From: Streptomyces canus 299MFChir4.1
GTDB taxonomy: Bacteria > Actinomycetota > Actinomycetes > Streptomycetales > Streptomycetaceae
Reading direction: 5' to 3'
DNA: 39,995 bases
Assembly: GCF_000383615.1 (NCBI RefSeq)
Contig: NZ_KB911634.1
Span: forward strand, 1-39,995
Shown here one piece after another: positions 1 to 7,527 of the stretch (position 1 is the first letter of the stretch; the number at the start of each line of letters is the position of its first letter). A program made the position numbers and the translations under genes. A model generated the notes under the pieces. The model searched no databases. It saw only the letters and a list, made by a program, of their open reading frames with translations, and had not been told where the DNA came from.

Positions 1-262
1 ACCAGCGCTTCGCCCAGGTCAGGCCCTGCGTGAGCAGCCGCGCAACCTCCTCATACCCCTGCCCGGAGAACAAGCACATCGCCAGCACGAAGTAGACCAC
101 CACCCGCGGCGGCAGCAGCCGAGTGCGCTGACCCGAACGACCGGACTCAGCGACCACCCGGTCCACCAGCTCCGGCGGAAATGTACGCGTTAGCAGCCCG
201 ACCGCGATCCGGTCCGACAACCGCTCATCCGTCTCCGGCTTGACCTGCCCAGGGCGTGGCAT
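1..262 (-). CDS. IS4-family transposase, N-terminal part (runs off the window)
   Basis: Reading right to left from an ATG at 262, 87 codons stay open to the window edge. The protein begins MPRPGQVKPETDERLSDRIA and contains the stretches FPPELVDRVV, LLPPRVVVYFVLAM and GYEEVARLLTQGLTWAKRW. These are typical of the N-terminal domain found in Streptomyces IS4-family DDE transposases. The catalytic DDE core would lie outside the window, so whether the enzyme is intact cannot be judged. The start is supported by AGGAGG about seven bases upstream. Both the ribosome site and the ATG sit inside a strong hairpin (256-284). A short inverted relic of the same domain lies at 366-431. Transposition role is inferred from family membership. 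Confidence 0.8.
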   Translation of the reverse strand, partial: MPRPGQVKPETDERLSDRIAVGLLTRTFPPELVDRVVAESGRSGQRTRLLPPRVVVYFVLAMCLFSGQGYEEVARLLTQGLTWAKRW

Positions 263-284
263 CCAGGCACCTCCTGGATGCCAC
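256..284 (-). promoter_or_regulatory. Hairpin covering the RBS and start codon of the IS4 transposase
   Basis: Twelve bases (256-267) are perfectly complementary to 273-284, leaving a five-base loop. On the transcribed minus strand the AGGAGG ribosome site is at the loop and the ATG (262-260) is within the stem. Transcription entering from outside would place the start in a duplex, whereas a transcript starting inside the hairpin would not. Such translational shielding is established for IS10 and IS50; here it is inferred from sequence only. Confidence 0.55.
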
Positions 285-365
285 GCTACCAGTCGAGACC
301 CTTAAGTCACTGGTATTGAGGTTAACCCCTATCTCGCGATCGCCCGGGAATCCCTGGTTGCCACA

Positions 366-431
366 AAGGGCTATGAAGAGGTCGCCTGGCTGCTGACGCA
401 CGGGCTCACCTGGGCGAAACGCTTGGTCGGG
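366..431 (+). pseudogene. Short relic of an IS4 transposase N-terminal domain
   Basis: The plus strand encodes KGYEEVAWLLTHGLTWAKR, nearly the same peptide as in the IS4 transposase at 1-262 but in opposite orientation and without a start or the rest of the gene. It abuts the degenerate C-terminal end of the neighbouring IS5 relic. It is best read as a leftover of a second IS4 copy or of an inversion. Confidence 0.6.
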
Positions 432-474
432 TTCGTGGCAGGTGCCGACCACGGCAGCGATCTCGAGGGCGCGC

Positions 475-1245
475 GTGAAACTTGGCCCGGAGCCGCTGAA
501 GGATCTGTTGGTTTGGAGCGGGCAGGGAGGGTCTTGCAGTCGCGGGCCAGGCGGCGGTGGAGCATCAGCCGGCCAGAGGTCCGCTCGGCCGTCCAGCGCT
601 TCGGGATCGGGGTGAATCCCCTGGTTCCGGGGGTGCGTTGGACGATTTCGAGGTCGATGCCGAGGGCTGCGGCGTGCTCGACGAAGTGCTTGCGGTGGCC
701 GCCGTCGACCCAGACCTTGCGCGGGGTGGGGTGGTCGGTGGCGGCCCGCTCCAGGAGGGGTCGGCCGGCGGTGGAATCCTGGACGCCGGCTGCAGTGACC
801 AGCACCGCGAGCAGCAGGCCGAGGGTGTCGGTGATGATGCTGCGCTTGCGGCCCACGATCTTTTCGCGTGGAGGTCTTGACGCTCTGGGCGTCGATCACG
901 CAGGCGGAGGGGTGACGGTGTTTGCCCGTGTTTGCCCTCCTGCTGACGCACCAACTCCCGTAAGAGACCGTTGAGCTGGGCGAAAATGCCGTCAGACTGC
1001 CCTTTGGCGAAGTAGCCGTAGACCCTGTTCCCGTTCGGGAAGTCGTGCGGCAGGTAGCGCCACTGCACCCCGGTGCGGTCCACGTACAAGATCGCGCTCA
1101 TGATTTCGCGCAGGTCATGCTCGGGCGGCCGGCCGAAGTCCAGGGCCCGGCCGCGACGTACGAAGCGCCACGCGGACAGGACCGGCTCCATCAACTCCCG
1201 GCGGGCATCGGACAGATCACTCGGATACGCACGACGGTCGGCCAT
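475..1245 (-). pseudogene. IS5-family transposase, frameshifted and 3' truncated
   Basis: The reading begins at an ATG at 1245 (MADRRAYPSDLSDARREL) and runs through WRYLPHDFPNGNRVYGYF, a hallmark of the IS5-family N-terminal domain. Near 920-930 the frame changes, giving HPSACVIDAQSVKTSTR. Near 855-865 it changes again, giving GRKRSIITDTLGLLLAVLV and then ERTSGRLMLHRRLARD, the region of the catalytic glutamate. After about 515 the usual C-terminus is lost. Two frameshifts plus a lost tail mean the transposase is inactive. Confidence 0.8.
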
Positions 1246-1463
1246 GTCCTGGACGTACCGCCGGCCGGGGGGCGTGCGCCCAGGCGTGGACCCTGCCTGG
1301 TGCAAGCACGGAACAGATCCGGGCGTCCTGGAATGAGACAGGCGTAAGCCGACTCGTGCCCCAGACTTCACACCATCGGCCTCACGAAGCAAGGGATCTG
1401 TCCCCGGGTGGTGGACACCTGTGAGCCCGGCCCCGACAGGGGCCCGGGGAGGAGGGATCTCTT

Positions 1464-1658
1464 ATGGTGATGAAGGTCTACTCGCCCGAGTTCAAGGCGG
1501 ACGCTGTCGCGCTGTACCTGTCGGATCCCGGCCACACCTTCGAAGGTATCGGCACGGACCTGGGAATCAGCCGAGAGACGCTGCGGAACTGGGTACGGGC
1601 GGAACGGGCCCGCCACGGCGGGGACAGCACGACGAGTACGGAGAAGAACACGGGGGAA
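1464..1658 (+). pseudogene. IS3-family OrfA, truncated after the HTH
   Basis: An ATG at 1464 sits behind a strong GGGAGGAGGGAT ribosome site. The first 60 or so residues (MVMKVYSPEFKADAVALYLS, then GIGTDLGISRETLRNWVRAE) form the helix-turn-helix of an IS3-family OrfA. The similarity stops at EKNTGEV; from about 1659 the DNA belongs to an IS5-type relic on the other strand. The leucine-zipper part of OrfA and all of OrfB are missing, so this is a dead fragment. Confidence 0.78.
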
Positions 1659-2251
1659 GTTTTTCCTGGCCGCGCTCGCGGCGGTGAGGGATAACCAGGC
1701 CCGTGCCTCGGTATCCACCGTCAGCGATGACAACGGCCTTTCCGACAGCGGCTTTGGCTCCGGACAGTTCCCATGCCTTGCAGCCGTTCCGGTTGCCGGG
1801 CAGGGGCCGGGCAACGGCGACGACGAGCCGGGTGTCGGCGTCGATGACGACCTGGTGGTTGGTGGAGTACCGATAGTTCTTCGACTGCTCGGCGACAGCG
1901 TGATCACGGGTGGGGGCCAGAGTGCCGTCCACGATCGGCACGGCCGCCTTGCGGAACCGCTTGCGCTGCCGCAAGGCGAGTAACTGTCCGAGATGCCCCA
2001 ATGATCCGCGCGGCAGCCGACTTGGACACACCGAACAGAGGGCCGAGCTGCCGCAGCGTCAGGTTCGTCCGCCAATACGCGGTGATCGGCAGGACCCGAT
2101 CCTGCAGCGGCAGGCTCCACGGCCGGCCCTTGCAGGCCGAGTCCGCGCCTTCGCGCCACAGGGCGGTGACCAGCTTGCCGAACTGCCGCGGGCTCAGCCC
2201 GGCGAAGGGGACTATCCAGGACGGCTCCGAAGCCGTGATCAGACCAGACAC
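1659..2251 (-). pseudogene. IS5-family transposase relic, C-terminal end missing
   Basis: A GTG at 2251 opens VSGLITASEPSWIVPFAGLS, then AYWRTNLTLRQLGPLFGVSK (HTH). A one-base shift around 1995-2003 moves the reading to GHLGQLLALRQRKRFRK, then VDGTL, KNYRYSTNHQVVIDADT and ADGGYRGTGLVIPHRRERGQ. It is a relative of the complete transposase at 29627-30397. Similarity ends at RGQEKLP where the IS3 fragment begins, so about 55 C-terminal residues are missing. The sequence TTACGGGACA at 2281-2290 matches the terminal repeat of the 29563-31155 element, marking the old element end. Confidence 0.8.
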
Positions 2252-2280
2252 GCCAAGATCAGTGTCGCCAAGATCAGCCG

Positions 2281-2290
2281 TTACGGGACA
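2281..2290. repeat. Terminal inverted repeat remnant of the IS5-type relic
   Basis: TTACGGGACA here is identical to the first ten bases of the right terminal repeat of the related element at 31141-31155. It lies about 30 bases upstream of the relic transposase start, the expected place for the element end. Confidence 0.5.
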
Positions 2291-2527
2291 GGCCTCAGGG
2301 CCGGGGCAAGTTGACGCCCGCTGGTTGTCGCTGGGGTGATCGCGGTCCCGTTCTGGCGGACCGCCCGGCTTCTGAGTCTTGATGGTGTTGATCAGCGCGA
2401 TGTGCCGACGCGGATGGGTCCTGATTCGATCGCGCGATATCCGGCAGACTCGACGTCGTGATGATAAAAATCGACACGGTGTAGACTTTTTCTGAAGGGG
2501 GCGACCTGGCTCCCCACGAGGAGCGTC

Positions 2528-2546
2528 CGGTCTGCCGAGCAGACCG
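2528..2546. promoter_or_regulatory. Perfect 19-bp palindrome, likely TetR operator
   Basis: CGGTCTGC-CGA-GCAGACCG is a perfect eight-base inverted repeat around three bases. It ends 19 bases before the ATG of the SDR gene (2566), where a bound repressor would block transcription of the SDR-TetR operon. TetR regulators commonly bind such sites in front of their own operon. Assignment to the regulator at 3414 is an inference. Confidence 0.6.
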
Positions 2547-2565
2547 TGGGCACTCTGGAGGAACA

Positions 2566-3414
2566 ATGGACAAGCAGAACTGGCTCATCACCGGAGTCAG
2601 CACGGGGCTGGGGCGCGCTTTCGCGCAAGCCGCCTTGACCGCGGGGCACACCGTCGTCGGCACCGTCCGGTCCGAGAAGGACCTGCGGGCCTTCGAAGAG
2701 CTCAGGCCCGGGCACTCTCACGGCCGCATCCTGGACGTGACGGACGATGAGGCTGTCCACAGTGTGGTCGCGGAGGTCGAGCGGAGCGTCGGCCCACTCG
2801 ACGTCGTCATCGCCAATGCCGGCTACGGCTTGGAGGGGACCTTCGAGGAAACTCCGCTGGCCGAGGTGCGGCGGCAGTTCGAGGTCAATGTGTTCGGTGC
2901 GATGGCCACCCTGCAGGCGGCACTGCCTCACATGCGGCGCCGCCGCCACGGACATCTGATGGCCGTCACCTCCATGGGCGGGCTCATGACCGTGCCCGGT
3001 CTGTCCGCCTACCACGGCAGTAAGTTCGCCCTGGAGGGCATCCTGGATACGCTGGGCAAGGAAGTCGCGCAGTTCGGAATCCATGTGACGGCGATCGAGC
3101 CCGGCTCCTTCCGCACGGACTGGGCCGGACGGTCCATGACCCGCGTCGCGCGGACCGTCGACGACTACGACGAGCTGTTTGTCCCCGTCCGCGAGGCGCG
3201 GCAGAAGGCCAGCGGAAACCAGCTGGGCAATCCGGCCAAGGCTGGGGAGGCGGTCGTGCACATCACCTCGGTCGAGCAGCCGCCGTCCCACCTCGTCCTG
3301 GGCTCGGACGCGCTGCGGCTGATCACCGCCGCCCGCACGGCCGTGGACGAGGACATCCGCGCATGGGAGGCACTCTCCCGTACGACCGACTTCGCCGAGG
3401 GCGCTCAGCTCTGA
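2566..3414 (+). CDS. Classical short-chain dehydrogenase/reductase (SDR)
   Basis: A 282-residue NAD(P)-dependent oxidoreductase of the classical SDR type, presumably cytoplasmic. Visible landmarks are the cofactor loop TGVSTGLG (residues 9-16), NAG at 84-86, Ser136 in VTSMGG, and the catalytic pair Tyr149 and Lys153 in YHGSK. The C-terminal extension suits the 'oxidoreductase with SDR fold' group of about 280 residues. GGAGG at 2557-2561 supports the ATG at 2566. Its stop overlaps the start of the TetR gene by one base, so the two are co-transcribed. The palindrome at 2528-2546 suggests repression by that TetR and induction by the SDR substrate or a related compound. The substrate cannot be read from sequence. 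Confidence 0.88.
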   Translation: MDKQNWLITGVSTGLGRAFAQAALTAGHTVVGTVRSEKDLRAFEELRPGHSHGRILDVTDDEAVHSVVAEVERSVGPLDVVIANAGYGLEGTFEETPLAEVRRQFEVNVFGAMATLQAALPHMRRRRHGHLMAVTSMGGLMTVPGLSAYHGSKFALEGILDTLGKEVAQFGIHVTAIEPGSFRTDWAGRSMTRVARTVDDYDELFVPVREARQKASGNQLGNPAKAGEAVVHITSVEQPPSHLVLGSDALRLITAARTAVDEDIRAWEALSRTTDFAEGAQL

Positions 3415-4028
3415 TGCCCGGCCACCACCCCGCGCGCGGCCGTCGCACCACTGAACGCAAGGGCGATGTCCGAGAGCGGGCCATCCTCGACACCTGCGAG
3501 GCCCTGCTGGCACGCAAGGGTTACGACGCCATGACCATCGGCGATGTGGCCCAGGGTGCCGGCATCTCACGCGGTGCCCTGTATTTCTACTTCGGCTCCA
3601 AGCAAGAAGTGGTCACGGCACTCGTGGCCCGGACCGTGGAGCATCTTTGGGAACGGTCCCGGGCCACCGCGCAGACGGACGATCCGCGTCAGGCCATTGC
3701 CACAGCCATGCACCGCACGGTCGAGCTGTGGAACGAACATGGCCTGGTCATGCGTACGGCGATCGACCTGTCGTTGACCGTCGCGGAGATCGGAGAGCTG
3801 TGGAACCACACGGCTGATCTGTTCATCGCGGCCATCACCGCAGTCCTCGAACGTGCCGGAGTCCAGGCCGGCACCGCACCGGACCAGGCCTCGGCGATGG
3901 CACGTGCCCTGTGCTGGATGATCGAGCGGTCCTTCTACCACGCCTCGCAGGAATCCCGCGAAAAGCTCCAGGAGGCGTCGGCGACGTGCGAACACATCTG
4001 GCTGATCAGCGCCGGACTGATCACCTGA
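3414..4028 (+). CDS. TetR/AcrR-family transcriptional regulator
   Basis: A 204-residue TetR-type repressor. The N-terminal HTH lies at about residues 20-66: AILDTCEALLARKGYDAMTI, then VAQGAGISRGALYFYFGSKQ. The rest is an alpha-helical ligand-binding domain of unknown specificity. The ATG at 3414 shares its A with the TGA of the SDR gene, which argues for this start over an in-frame one further upstream at 3363. Arrangement as the second gene of a two-gene operon suggests autoregulation together with the SDR through the 2528-2546 palindrome. Confidence 0.88.
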   Translation: MPGHHPARGRRTTERKGDVRERAILDTCEALLARKGYDAMTIGDVAQGAGISRGALYFYFGSKQEVVTALVARTVEHLWERSRATAQTDDPRQAIATAMHRTVELWNEHGLVMRTAIDLSLTVAEIGELWNHTADLFIAAITAVLERAGVQAGTAPDQASAMARALCWMIERSFYHASQESREKLQEASATCEHIWLISAGLIT

Positions 4029-4261
4029 GGCAGTTGCCCGGACACGGTTGGGCGCGCAACATGAACTTCCGGTAGACGGTGGGTCGTGGGCGCTCGAAGC
4101 CCCTGCTCTCCTTCACCCGGAGGCCGCCGCGGGTCTGCCCGCTGAGGCGCATGGCGCGGGCACGGCGGCCGGGGTGGGCCAGGTCCGGACCGCAAGATCT
4201 GTTTGCGGCTGACGGTGCATGTGGCGCGCCTGCTCGTCCTGAGCGCGTGGGGTTACATGGA

Positions 4262-4365
4262 ACCCTTTGGGTGGTGCCAGCAGGGTGGTGCGGACGTCGA
4301 GTAGGTGGGCGCGCATTCGCTGACGGGCGCCTTCGGGATCGCGGTCGTTGAGGGCTTCGACGGCC
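4262..4365 (-). pseudogene. C-terminal remnant of a GntR/FadR-type regulator
   Basis: The minus strand encodes KAVEALNDRDPEGARQRMRA followed by HLLDVRTTLLA. This pattern (Ala-Ile/Leu-x-x-RDPE-x-A-x-x-MRxHL) is the usual last helix of the FCD ligand domain in GntR/FadR regulators. Upstream coding sequence is replaced at about 4366 by the left end of the IS200/IS605-type element, and no rest of the gene is seen on the far side. It is a relic; only family membership can be claimed. Confidence 0.5.
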
Positions 4366-4368
4366 TTC

Positions 4369-4412
4369 CTTCGTTTCCTCCCCCGGCTTTCAGGCTGGGG
4401 GAGGAAACGAAG
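4369..4412. repeat. Left-end hairpin of an IS200/IS605-type element
   Basis: A perfect 16-bp inverted repeat (4369-4384 with 4397-4412) around a 12-base loop containing TTTCAGG. Subterminal hairpins of this kind mark the ends of IS200/IS605 elements. It lies about 90 bases ahead of the tnpB relic, and a matching GC-rich hairpin lies at the other end (5516-5535). Confidence 0.65.
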
Positions 4413-4504
4413 CTCCTGCGGAGCAGGGCAGGGAGGGCCGGTTCGCTGCCGGGACGGCTCGGCGCCCACCGCCCAAAGGCCGACACCCGCCGCTCACACG
4501 GGAA

Positions 4505-5525
4505 TTGATAGAGCGTGAGGTATCGCGGAGCAGGTCAAGCGAGCGTTCAGGTACCGCTTCTATCCCACGAACGAGCAGACGGCGGAGCTGTCGCGCACGT
4601 TCGGCTGTGTCCGCCTGGGGTACAACAAGGCGTTGGAGGAGCGGACCCGGGCGTGGTACGGCGAGCAGCGCCGGATCTCCTATGTGCAGCCTTCGGCCGC
4701 GCTCACCCAGTGGAAGAAGAGCGAGGAGCTGGCCTTCCTGTACGAGGTGTCCTCGGTCCGCTGCAGCGGGCGCTGCGTCATCTGCAGACTGCGTTCGCCA
4801 GCTTTCTGCGCCAAGCGTGCGAAGTATCCGCGCTACAAGTCGCGGAGCGTTCCTCGGGCAAACAGCAACGCAGACGCCTGAACCGCGGCGGTGACCGGCA
4901 GGCGAACGCGGCCCTGTACCGCATCGTGCACAGCCGCGTGCGCTGGGAGCCCCGCACCCAGACTTACCTCACACGGCGCATCAGCGAGGGCAAGACCCGG
5001 AGCGAAGTGATCAGGTTCCTCAAACGCTATGTTGCCCGCGAGATTTTCTCGCTCCTGCCACGAACCGATCTCACACCGACCAGACCATCACGACTTGACA
5101 CTCATAGGGGCGTCCAAACGGTCGTGATCGAGGACCTGACCGTCCGCAACCCGCTGAAGAACGGCGCGCTCACGGCGCCATCTCCGATGCGGCCTGGACG
5201 GACCTGCGCATCACGCTGGAATACAAGTGCGCCTGGTACGGGCGCGAATTCGTCGTGGTCGACCGCTTATTCCCAGCTCGAGGCTATGCGGAAGCTGCGG
5301 CACGGTCCGCGGGAAGCTGCCGTTGAACGTCCGTGAGTGGACGTGCGTAGGTGGTGCGGCGCGGTGCATGACCCTGACGTGAACGCGGCACGCAACATCC
5401 TGGCCGCCGGGCTGGCGGTGTCTGCCTGTGGAGACGGTGTAAGACCTCAACGGGGGGCCTCCCGGATGGGGCGGTCGTCGGTGAAGCAAGAACCCCAGTG
5501 GGCGACCGCTGGAATCCCCCGCCTT
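4505..5525 (+). pseudogene. Decayed TnpB (IS200/IS605, IS1341-type), interrupted
   Basis: The piece order is that of an RNA-guided TnpB nuclease but the frame is broken many times. MIEREV at 4505 is followed after a shift by KRAFRYRFYPTNEQTAELSR, GYNKALEERTRAWYGEQRR and SAALTQWKKSEELAFL. After further shifts come LQRALRHLQTAFASF and AKRAKYPRYKSR. An IS110 fragment follows (4847-5072). TnpB resumes with VVIEDLTVRNPLKNG, DAAWTDLRITLEYKCAWYG, VREWTC, and HDPDVNAARNILAAG, which contains the last RuvC aspartate. Part of the central RuvC domain is missing and the zinc-finger cysteines are out of frame. No active nuclease is expected. No tnpA is present. Confidence 0.8.
4847..5072 (+). pseudogene. 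C-terminal fragment of an IS110-family transposase
   Basis: An open stretch reads AERSSGKQQRRRLNRGGDRQ, then ANAALYRIVHSRVRWEPRTQ, RRISEGKTRSEVIRFLKRYV and AREIF. This is the C-terminal Tnp domain of IS110/IS116/IS902 transposases, including the SSGK segment that holds the catalytic serine. It sits in the middle of the TnpB relic, which resumes after about 5110. The N-terminal DEDD domain is absent, so it is a fragment brought in by recombination or left by an earlier insertion. Confidence 0.7.
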
Positions 5526-5535
5526 TAGGCGGGGG
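5516..5535. repeat. Right-end hairpin of the IS200/IS605-type element; possible terminator
   Basis: CCCCCGCC-TTTA-GGCGGGGG is a perfect eight-base stem with a four-base loop directly after the tnpB relic. In TnpB elements this region is the 3' end of the omega RNA scaffold. Because the aldolase gene ends at 5570 on the opposite strand, the hairpin may also end transcription of that operon. Confidence 0.6.
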
Positions 5536-5569
5536 AGGAAGTCAATCCCCAGCGCCGAATCCCTGTCGT

Positions 5570-6583
5570 TCAGCCACGGACCGTCGCGGCGAGGTCGAGT
5601 GCGACGTCGGTGATCATGTCCTCCTGGCCACCGACCATGCCACGCCGCCCGACCTCCACGAGGATGGTCCGCGTGTCGAGGCCGAAGCGGGCCGCGGCCG
5701 CCTCTGCGTGCCGCAGGAAACTGGAGTACACGCCGGCGTATCCGAGGCTGAGGGTTTCGCGATCCACGCGGACCTCCCGGTCCTGCAACGGCCTGACCAG
5801 GTCGTCTGCCGCGTCCATCAGCGGGAACAGCTCGCAGCCGTGTTCCCAGCCCATGAGGTTCGCGACCGCGATGAAGGCCTCCAGCGGGCAGTTGCCCGCC
5901 CCGGCGCCCTGTCCCGCGAGGGAGGCGTCGACACGGACGGCACCGTTCTCGACCGCGACGACCGTGTTGGCGACTCCCAGGGCGAGGTTGTGGTGGGCGT
6001 GGATGCCCATCTCGGTAGCGGGGTCGAGGACGTCGCGATAGGCCTGGAAGCGCTCCCGCACGCCGTCCATGGTCAGCCGTCCGCCGGAGTCGGTGACGTA
6101 GACGCACTGGGCGCCGTAGGACTCCATCAGCTTGGCCTGGCGGGCGAGTTCGGCGGGCTCGGCCATGTGGGACATCATGAGGAAGCCCGCCACATCCATG
6201 CCCAGTTCCCGTGCGGCGCTGATGTGCTGGGCGGAAATGTCCGCCTCGGTGCAGTGCGTGGCGACACGCACGGACCGAATGCCCAGGGCGTGGGCCTGGC
6301 GCAGATCGTGCAATGTGCCGATGCCCGGCAGCAGCAACGTCGTCGGGACGGCTCTCTCCGTGGCGTCGACGACGGCTTCAATCCACTCCCAGTCGGTGTG
6401 CGCCCCCACGCCGTAGTTGATAGATGAACCGGACAGCCCGTCGCCGTGGGCAATCTCGATGGCGGCGACACCTGCGGCGTCCAGGGCGCCGGCGATGGCC
6501 CGGGCCTGGTCCACGGTGTAGCGATGGCGTATGGCGTGCATGCCATCCCGCAGGGTCACATCCTGCACGTACAGACGGCTCAT
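5570..6583 (-). CDS. mhpE: 4-hydroxy-2-oxovalerate aldolase
   Basis: A 337-residue, metal-dependent class II aldolase that splits 4-hydroxy-2-oxovalerate into pyruvate and acetaldehyde, the last ring-derived step of the meta-cleavage pathway. The N-terminal DVTLRDGMHA (residues 8-17) carries the Arg-Asp and His expected for catalysis, and GIHAHHN (193-199) is the metal-binding HxH segment. Length equals that of MhpE/DmpG/HsaF. Its start overlaps the end of the acetaldehyde dehydrogenase gene by four bases (6580-6583). The two proteins are known to form a channelling complex. MhpE, DmpG, BphI and HsaF are equivalent names; the sequence does not tell which upstream pathway it serves. Confidence 0.93.
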   Translation of the reverse strand: MSRLYVQDVTLRDGMHAIRHRYTVDQARAIAGALDAAGVAAIEIAHGDGLSGSSINYGVGAHTDWEWIEAVVDATERAVPTTLLLPGIGTLHDLRQAHALGIRSVRVATHCTEADISAQHISAARELGMDVAGFLMMSHMAEPAELARQAKLMESYGAQCVYVTDSGGRLTMDGVRERFQAYRDVLDPATEMGIHAHHNLALGVANTVVAVENGAVRVDASLAGQGAGAGNCPLEAFIAVANLMGWEHGCELFPLMDAADDLVRPLQDREVRVDRETLSLGYAGVYSSFLRHAEAAAARFGLDTRTILVEVGRRGMVGGQEDMITDVALDLAATVRG

Positions 6584-7527
6584 CGGATGGCTCCTTCGGC
6601 GCGGTGGTCAGCTATCCGCTCGGCTGTGCGCAGCGCGGCGGACGTCATGATGTCGAGGTTTCCGGCGTAGGAAGGCAGGTAGTGTGCCGCTCCCTCCACC
6701 TCGAGGAACACGGACACCTTGGTCGGGTCACCCGACACGTCCGCCGGCAGCAGGGAGCGCAGGGGGTCGTCGCTGGTGACGGCCTCGAACTGGACCTTCT
6801 GCTTGAGCCGGTAGCCGGGTACGTAGGCCTGGACGCGGCCGACCATGGCCTCCACCGACTCGGTGATCGCCTCGGTGTCGGCGTCCGAGACCAGGCAGTG
6901 CACGGTGTCGCGCATGATCAGAGGGGGCTCGGCCGGGTTGAGGACGATGATCGCCTTGCCTCGCGCCGCTCCGCCGACCCTCTCGATGGCGGAGGACGTC
7001 GTCTCGGTGAACTCGTCGATGTTGGCCCGGGTACCCGGGCCCGCTGAGCGTGACGAGATGGAGGCGATGATCTCCCCGTAGTGCACGGGTGTGACGGCAC
7101 CCACCGCGGCGACGATCGGGATGGTGGCCTGGCCTCCGCAAGTGACCATGTTGACGTTCTGCGCCTCGAGGTGCTCGTCGAGGTTCACGGGCGGCACGAC
7201 GTACGGGCCGACCGCCGCCGGCGTGAGGTCGATCACCGTCCGACCCAGCTTGCGCAGGACCTCGTCGTGATGCCGGTGGGCTCCGGCGGACGTCGCGTCG
7301 AAGACGAACTCGACGTCGGCGAACTCGTCCATCTTGACGAGGCCGTCGATGCCCTCGTGTGTGGTGGCGACCTTCAGCCGTCCGGCACGGGCCAGACCGT
7401 CGGAGTCCGGGTCGATGCCGACCATCGCTGCCATCTCCAGGCGCTCCGACAACCGCAGGACCTTGATCATGAGGTCGGTGCCGATGTTGCCCGACCCGAT
7501 GACGGCTACCTTGGTGCGATCACTCAT
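6580..7527 (-). CDS. mhpF: Acetaldehyde dehydrogenase (acylating)
   Basis: A 315-residue enzyme converting acetaldehyde, NAD+ and CoA to acetyl-CoA. The Rossmann motif GSGNIG is at residues 11-16, and the catalytic cysteine is Cys130 in MVTCGGQATIP. FDATSAGAH (77-84) is also characteristic. The ATG at 7527 gives the usual N-terminus (MSDRTKVAVIGSGNIG). An in-frame start further up at 7644 would add 39 residues that overlap the hydratase and are not family-like. The gene overlaps the hydratase by eight bases and the aldolase by four, so all three are translated from one message. Confidence 0.93.
   Translation of the reverse strand: MSDRTKVAVIGSGNIGTDLMIKVLRLSERLEMAAMVGIDPDSDGLARAGRLKVATTHEGIDGLVKMDEFADVEFVFDATSAGAHRHHDEVLRKLGRTVIDLTPAAVGPYVVPPVNLDEHLEAQNVNMVTCGGQATIPIVAAVGAVTPVHYGEIIASISSRSAGPGTRANIDEFTETTSSAIERVGGAARGKAIIVLNPAEPPLIMRDTVHCLVSDADTEAITESVEAMVGRVQAYVPGYRLKQKVQFEAVTSDDPLRSLLPADVSGDPTKVSVFLEVEGAAHYLPSYAGNLDIMTSAALRTAERIADHRAEGAIR

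Noticed and set aside
2392..3570. 392-codon open frame on the minus strand across the SDR gene
   Set aside because: It mirrors the SDR codons, has no family motif, and is the usual antisense shadow in high-GC DNA.
4029..4260. Open frames on both strands after the first TetR gene
   Set aside because: No family-like stretches apart from the GntR tail that begins at 4262.
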